Assembly: GCA_945897655.1 (NCBI GenBank)
Contig: CAMDHB010000109.1
Coordinates: forward strand, 1-9,576
Direction of reading: 5' to 3'
Source of the DNA: Pseudorhodobacter antarcticus
Lineage (GTDB): Bacteria > Pseudomonadota > Alphaproteobacteria > Rhodobacterales > Rhodobacteraceae
Length of the DNA stretch: 9,576 nt
This document shows positions 5,636-9,576 of this stretch, piece by piece. The notes below the pieces were generated by a model. That model saw nothing but the letters and a program-made list of their open reading frames with translations, was not told the origin of the DNA and did not search any database. The position numbers and the translations under genes were made by a program. Each line of letters opens with the position of its first letter. Position 1 is the first letter of the stretch.

Positions 5636-6106
5636 ATGAAAACCCTTCTGGCCGCCCTGGCCCTCACCACCGCCCTCACCCTGCCTGGCATCGCGTTGGC
5701 GCGTCAGGTCACGCTGACCACCACGCTCAACCCTTACGGCGGCAACGGTGCCTATCTTGCGCTGTATGTCACCGATGCCCAAGGAGCCTATAAGGGCAGC
5801 CTGTGGATGGCGGGCGGCAAATCCCGCTACTATGAACACCTGTCCGACTGGTATCGTGCCACCGGTGGGGACACCGCCGAAATCAACGGCATCACCGGGG
5901 CCAGCGTCGGCGCGGGCCGCGAGTTGTCCATCACCCTCGACCTTGCCGATGCGCTGTTTGATGCAGGCTACGTTCTGCACATCGATGCCGCGGTCGAGGA
6001 TATGCGCAACAGCCCGTCCGAAATTGCCGTGCCCCTGACCACGGCAGGCGCCGGTCAACCCACCGCAGGTCGGCGCTACATTGCCACCTTCGCCTACGAC
6101 ATGTAA
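5636..6106 (+). CDS. Exported DUF2271 protein, probable FMN-carrying electron-transfer protein
   Basis: The 156-residue protein has a Sec signal peptide (about 1-22, LPGIALA before RQVTL), so it is periplasmic. The mature domain fits DUF2271: an N-terminal strand region with GAYLALYVTDAQGAYKGSLW, then W57-M and Y65-Y66, SDWYRATGGD (70-79), and the signature N84-G-I-T-G-A-S90. This signature resembles the ApbE target motif D-x-x-(S/T)-G-A-(T/S), in which the last Thr/Ser carries FMN by a phosphoester bond; S90 is the expected site. Here Asn replaces the first Asp and Ser the last Thr. Two ATGs compete: 5630 directly abuts GGAG (5626-5629), while 5636 stands 6 bases from it and gives a standard MKT signal peptide, so 5636 is chosen. 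The PepSY-flavoreductase gene starts 13 bases after its stop and an apbE gene follows, supporting a covalently flavinylated carrier. The flavin itself is not proven. Confidence 0.85.
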   Translation: MKTLLAALALTTALTLPGIALARQVTLTTTLNPYGGNGAYLALYVTDAQGAYKGSLWMAGGKSRYYEHLSDWYRATGGDTAEINGITGASVGAGRELSITLDLADALFDAGYVLHIDAAVEDMRNSPSEIAVPLTTAGAGQPTAGRRYIATFAYDM

Positions 6107-6119
6107 GGGAACGCCCCGA

Positions 6120-8306
6120 ATGATCCGCCTGTTGCACCGCTGGCCCGGCCTGATCGCTGCCGTCCTGCTGATTGTCCTGTCGCTGTCGGGGGCAGTGCTG
6201 TCGGTCTTTCCCGCGATCGAAGCGCTGGGCGTTGCGGCGATCACAGCGCCGCTCAACGTGGCAGACCTCGCAGCGCGGATCAAATCCGTCTACCCCGATG
6301 TCGAACAGATCCACCGCGCCCCCTCGGGCCGCATCACCGCCTTTTGGTTTGATGCTGGCACCCCCGGCGGCGCGGTGATCGACCCCGCAACGGGCATGGG
6401 GATAGGCAGCGCCGATGTCCCGGCCCTGCAACGCTGGCTGACCACGCTGCACCGGTCGCTGTTTCTGGATGATACCGGGCGCATCGTGATGGCCGTAGGT
6501 GCTGCCGCGATGCTGACACTGGCGCTGACCGGTGTTCTTCTGGTCGTGCGCCGCACTGGCGGCTGGCGTCACGTCCTGACCCGCCTCAAAGGCCCCCTCA
6601 CCGGCCGCATCCATGTCGAGATTGCCCGCGTGGCCGTGCTTGGCCTTGCCCTGTCCGCAGTGACCGCGCTGTGGATGACCGCCGCCACCTTTGGCATCGT
6701 CCCCGAACCGTCCGGCCCGCCCGCCTTTCCCACCGTCAGCGGTCAAGCCGGCTTTGATCTGGCCCAGATGCAGGCCCTGCGCGATACCCCGGTCTCCGCA
6801 CTGCGCGACCTGACCTTCCCCTATCCCGGTGACCTGACCGACGCCTTTACCCTGCAAACCGATCAGGGCGAAGGCTATGTCGACCAAGGCTCCGGCCAGT
6901 TGCTGGCGTGGCAAGCCCTGTCCCCGTGGGACCAGATCACCGAAACGGTCTACATGCTGCACACCGGCCAAGGCGCGGCCTGGTTGGGCGCGATCCTGGG
7001 TTTGATGGCCCTGAGCGTGCCCATCATGGCGGCCACCGGCACCCTGATGTGGCTCGGCTCCCGCATCCGCATCCGCCACAACAGCAGCGCCGGGCAGGCC
7101 GAAACCATCCTGCTGGTCGGCAGCGAAGGCGGCAGCACCTGGGGCTTTGCTGCCACCCTGCACGCCGCTCTGGTCGCCAAAGGCCAGCGCGTCCACACCG
7201 CGCCCATGTCGGCCTTTGCCCCCGACGCCTATGCGCACGCGGCCCGGATCATCGTGCTAGCCGCCACCTATGGCAACGGCGCGGCCCCCGCCTCGGCCAA
7301 GGGGTTCCTCGACCGTCTGATCCCCTCCCGCCCCGTCCCCATGGCCGTGCTTGGCTTTGGCGACCGCAGCTTTCCCGCCTTTTGCGGTTATGCGCAACAG
7401 ATCGCAACCGCCGCGCAAGCCCAGGGCTGGCCCAGCCTTCTGCCGCTTGACACCGTCGACCGCCAATCCCCACAGGACTTTGCCCGCTGGGGTCACGCCT
7501 TGGGCGCGCAGATCGGTGTGGCGCTGGAACTGAACCATCAACCGGTCATTCCCCGTACCCAGCCACTTACCCTGCTGTCCCGCCGCGATTACGGGGAAAC
7601 GGTGCAGGCCCCCACCGCGATCCTGCGCTTTGCCCTGCCCCACCTGCCACTCTGGCGTCGGCTGACTGGGATTGGCGTGATGCGTTTTGCCGCAGGCGAC
7701 CTGATCGGCATCATTCCCCAAGGCTCCCCAGTGCCCCGCTTCTATTCCCTCGCCTCCGCCAACGCCGACGGCTTTGTCGAGGTCTGCGTGCGCAAACACC
7801 CCGATGGCCTGTGCTCGGGCCAACTGTTCGACCTCGCCCCCGGCGACACAATCCGCGCCTTTGTCCGCCGCAACCCCGACTTCCGCCCCTCCGGCACCCG
7901 TCGCCCGGTCATCCTGATTGGTGCGGGCACCGGGATCGGCCCCTTGGCTGGCTTCGTACGTGCCAACCGCCAGCACCGGCCCATGCACCTGTGGTTCGGC
8001 GCACGCCACCCGGCCAGCGACATGCTCTATGACACCGACCTTGCCACGTGGTCTGCCGATGGCCGCCTTGCGTCCCTGACCACCGCTTTCTCCCGTACAG
8101 CCGCCCGCAGCTATGTGCAGGACGCACTGCGCCGTGACGGCACCCGCGTGGCCCGCCTTGTGGCCGAAGGCGCACAGATTCTGGTCTGCGGCAGCCGCGA
8201 CATGGCCGCAGGCGTGGCCGATGCCCTGTCCGAAGTTCTGGCCCCCCAAGGCCTGACCCCCGCCAAACTGAAAGCAGAGGGCCGCTATGGCGAAGACGTT
8301 TACTGA
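6120..8306 (+). CDS. PepSY-TM / flavodoxin / FAD-NAD(P)H reductase fusion protein
   Basis: The 728-residue inner-membrane flavoprotein probably moves electrons from cytoplasmic NAD(P)H to the periplasm. The N-terminal part (about 1-315) is PepSY-TM with four predicted helices, about 9-30, 119-141, 168-192 and 286-307, and two extracytoplasmic loops. His residues at the helix ends, H6, H111, H165 and H281, are candidate heme ligands, as in PepSY-TM siderophore reductases such as FoxB. A flavodoxin-like FMN domain follows (about 327-465): phosphate loop G334-S-E-G-G-S-T340 and T383-Y-G-N-G387. The C-terminal part resembles the CysJ/P450-reductase module: FAD motif R540-F-Y-S543, G563-L-C-S-G567, nucleotide loop G601-A-G-T-G-I-G-P608, and the ending GRYGEDVY. 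ATG 6120 is chosen because AAGGGA (6105-6110) precedes it and TM1 follows at once; an upstream ATG at 6081 lies inside DUF2271. The terminal electron acceptor is inferred to be a ferric complex or the DUF2271 flavin. Confidence 0.93.
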   Translation: MIRLLHRWPGLIAAVLLIVLSLSGAVLSVFPAIEALGVAAITAPLNVADLAARIKSVYPDVEQIHRAPSGRITAFWFDAGTPGGAVIDPATGMGIGSADVPALQRWLTTLHRSLFLDDTGRIVMAVGAAAMLTLALTGVLLVVRRTGGWRHVLTRLKGPLTGRIHVEIARVAVLGLALSAVTALWMTAATFGIVPEPSGPPAFPTVSGQAGFDLAQMQALRDTPVSALRDLTFPYPGDLTDAFTLQTDQGEGYVDQGSGQLLAWQALSPWDQITETVYMLHTGQGAAWLGAILGLMALSVPIMAATGTLMWLGSRIRIRHNSSAGQAETILLVGSEGGSTWGFAATLHAALVAKGQRVHTAPMSAFAPDAYAHAARIIVLAATYGNGAAPASAKGFLDRLIPSRPVPMAVLGFGDRSFPAFCGYAQQIATAAQAQGWPSLLPLDTVDRQSPQDFARWGHALGAQIGVALELNHQPVIPRTQPLTLLSRRDYGETVQAPTAILRFALPHLPLWRRLTGIGVMRFAAGDLIGIIPQGSPVPRFYSLASANADGFVEVCVRKHPDGLCSGQLFDLAPGDTIRAFVRRNPDFRPSGTRRPVILIGAGTGIGPLAGFVRANRQHRPMHLWFGARHPASDMLYDTDLATWSADGRLASLTTAFSRTAARSYVQDALRRDGTRVARLVAEGAQILVCGSRDMAAGVADALSEVLAPQGLTPAKLKAEGRYGEDVY

Positions 8307-9249
8307 CATGACCCGCCACGCCCTGAACGGCCCCACCATGGGCACCCGCTGGTCCGCACTGTTCCACGCGCCGACGGACTTTGACGCCGGCCCCGTCCAT
8401 ACCGCCATGGCTGCCGCCGTGGCCGAGGTGGACGAACAGATGTCAACATGGACCCCTACCAGCGCCCTGATGCGGCTGAACGCCACCCCGCCCGATGTGT
8501 GGGTTGCCGTCCCCACCCCCCTTATGACGGTCCTTCAGGCGGCTTTGGAAATTGGTCGCGCCTCACATGGCGCCTTTGACATCGCCGTCGGCGACGCCGT
8601 CACCGCCTGGGGCTTTGGTCCTACACCTGCCAACCCAAACGCTATCCGAAAAGCCTTGACCGATAAACGCCCCACCGCGCAAGACACTCTTGACCTCGAC
8701 CTAGCCTGCGGCCTCGCTCGCAAACGCGCGCCCCTCACGCTGGACCTGTCCGGCATCGCCAAGGGCTATGGTGTCGATCGCCTGGCCGACATCGCCCGCA
8801 GCTTTGGCCTGAACGCCCTCCTTGCCATCGACGGTGAGTTGCGCGCCTTGGGCACCCAACCCGACGGCAGCCCTTGGACCATCGCCCTCGAGCGCCCCGA
8901 CGACACCACCCGCGCCGCCCAGTCCATCCTGACCCTGTCCGATGCCGCCATCGCCACCTCGGGCGACTATCGTCACTGGATCAAGGTGGGCGACAAACGC
9001 CTGTCTCACACGATGGACCCCACTCGCGGGGGCCCCCTGACCGCCTCGCCGGCCTCGGTCACCGTCATAGCCGAAACCTGCATGATGGCCGACGCCTGGG
9101 CCACCGCTCTTATGGTCCTGGGCAGCAGAAACGGCGCCGACCTGGCCCGCCGCCAAAGCCTCACCGCCCTGTTCCTTGACCGCGACGGCGATCAGTTCCG
9201 CGAAACCCGGGTGGGCGACCTGTTCAACACGCCGGCCGAAAGCGCGTGA
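8287..9249 (+). CDS. apbE: ApbE, FAD:protein FMN transferase
   Basis: The 320-residue enzyme transfers FMN from FAD to a Thr/Ser of a target protein, using Mg2+. Family motifs in order: G-P-T-M18-G-T-R-W22 near the start, FAD-binding G156-I-A-K159-G-Y-G-V-D, a loop I181-D-G-E-L-R-A-L-G, then ATSGDYRHW, the SHTMDPTRGGP segment (D244) and the metal site region ADAWATAL with D269 and T273. In the loop, D182 replaces the Gly common in other ApbE proteins (GGE). No signal peptide or lipobox is visible and an in-frame stop at 8269 rules out a longer N-terminus, so the product looks cytoplasmic although many ApbE enzymes are exported. AGAGGG (8276-8281) supports ATG 8287, which overlaps the reductase gene by 20 bases; ATG 8308 has no ribosome site. 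The likely target is the DUF2271 protein of the same operon. The family call is very secure. Confidence 0.95.
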   Translation: MAKTFTDMTRHALNGPTMGTRWSALFHAPTDFDAGPVHTAMAAAVAEVDEQMSTWTPTSALMRLNATPPDVWVAVPTPLMTVLQAALEIGRASHGAFDIAVGDAVTAWGFGPTPANPNAIRKALTDKRPTAQDTLDLDLACGLARKRAPLTLDLSGIAKGYGVDRLADIARSFGLNALLAIDGELRALGTQPDGSPWTIALERPDDTTRAAQSILTLSDAAIATSGDYRHWIKVGDKRLSHTMDPTRGGPLTASPASVTVIAETCMMADAWATALMVLGSRNGADLARRQSLTALFLDRDGDQFRETRVGDLFNTPAESA

Positions 9250-9387
9250 CCCGTGTGTCCACTACCCCACCCGGATCGCGCCGCCCCCAGTTCCCCACGT
9301 TGAAAATCACGGCCTCACACAGGGCACGGCAGCCCGCACCCTGGACCGCTACCCCTATCATGCGCAAATCCGCCACCCTGTCTCCCA
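9250..9387. other. Intergenic gap, nothing recognised
   Basis: Between the apbE stop and the transposase remnant I see no convincing gene, terminator hairpin with T-run, tRNA or promoter. Short frames here have no recognisable protein features. The apbE and transposase frames face each other across this gap, so a bidirectional terminator would be expected but is not evident. Confidence 0.5.
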
Positions 9388-9576
9388 TTATGCCTGATCC
9401 CGCAATATGTGCTGCATGTTCGCCAACCAGTCGCAGATGAGGTAGCACCAGGCAATGTCATAGGCGTCGCCGACGCTGCCCACGGATGGCTCAATGACTG
9501 CTTTTCCCAAACGCTCGGCGTAGCGAATGGAAACGTATTTCCCGCCACGGTCGCCAAGATGAATAACCCCGCCCTG
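9388..9576 (-). pseudogene. IS3-family transposase remnant (rve/DDE domain), runs off right edge
   Basis: A minus-strand frame of 62 residues enters from the right edge and stops at TAA 9390-9388. It reads as the integrase-core block of IS3-family OrfB: GVIHLGDRGGKYVSIRYAER, then LGKAVIEPSVGSVGDAYDIA. Intact relatives have HSDRGxQYxS at the catalytic Asp, then SVGDSYDNALAE, which holds the catalytic Glu. Here the similarity stops after the DAYDIA position, where the Asn of DNA is Ile. It continues into unrelated residues (WCYLICDWLANMQ) and a stop, so the DDE glutamate and the C-terminus are lost. The insertion sequence is therefore truncated or decayed and cannot be active from this copy. 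The rest of the element, if present, lies to the right of the window. No terminal inverted repeat is seen to the left. Confidence 0.82.

Noticed and set aside
5931..7238. Long minus-strand frame (435 codons) opposite DUF2271 and the PepSY fusion
   Set aside because: Gly/Gln/Asp-rich low-complexity translation without motifs, antisense to well-supported genes.
7257..8516. Long minus-strand frame (419 codons) opposite the reductase and apbE
   Set aside because: No recognisable domain; the plus strand carries intact FAD and NAD(P)H motifs and the ApbE start here.
9315..9557. Minus-strand 80-codon frame overlapping the transposase remnant
   Set aside because: It is out of frame with the recognisable IS3 integrase block and shows no features of its own.

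Overview
The window is very GC-rich, with C or G in most third codon positions. Its gene families (a QseBC/PmrAB-type two-component pair, a membrane-tethered LuxR protein, DUF2271, a PepSY-flavoreductase fusion, and a large FG-GAP repeat protein) suggest an alphaproteobacterium, most likely of the Rhodobacteraceae/Roseobacter group. This placement rests on family content and base composition, not on a marker gene.

Layout. (1) Bases 1-1429, minus strand: the N-terminal 476 residues of an FG-GAP/integrin-alpha-like repeat protein that runs off the left edge. (2) 1430-1604: a gap with two inverted-repeat structures. (3) 1605-4790, minus strand: a tight four-gene operon, transcribed in the order response regulator, histidine kinase, membrane-anchored LuxR-type regulator, VIT/CCC1-type metal transporter. 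Each of its three junctions is a 4-base ATGA stop/start overlap. (4) 4791-4929: a divergent regulatory region. (5) 4930-9249, plus strand: small exported PepSY protein, exported acidic protein, exported DUF2271 protein, 728-residue PepSY-TM/flavodoxin/ferredoxin-reductase fusion, and ApbE FMN transferase. (6) 9250-9387: a gap with nothing recognisable. (7) 9388-9576, minus strand: a decayed IS3-family transposase fragment at the right edge.

How the parts may work together. The plus-strand operon looks like an extracytosolic flavin-based electron-transfer system. The fusion protein would carry electrons from NAD(P)H through FAD and FMN domains across the membrane. The exported DUF2271 protein carries a covalent-FMN-type motif (NGITGAS), and ApbE is the enzyme that attaches FMN to such motifs. 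The likely substrate is ferric iron or another metal. Three lines agree with this: the divergent operon ends in an iron/manganese transporter of the VIT family; the kinase has two ExxE motifs in its extracytoplasmic segment, as in the ferric-iron sensor PmrB; and an Asp/Glu-rich secreted protein is encoded in the operon.

The main new observation is a 17-base box, CTGACRYCARGCTKAAG, built as two hexamers separated by 5 bases, the geometry of a PmrA/OmpR-family site. Two copies lie in opposite orientations in the divergent region. A third lies between the first and second plus-strand genes, and there is a weaker fourth copy. This ties the two operons into one predicted regulon, a metal-responsive, ApbE-linked redox module with its own two-component system.
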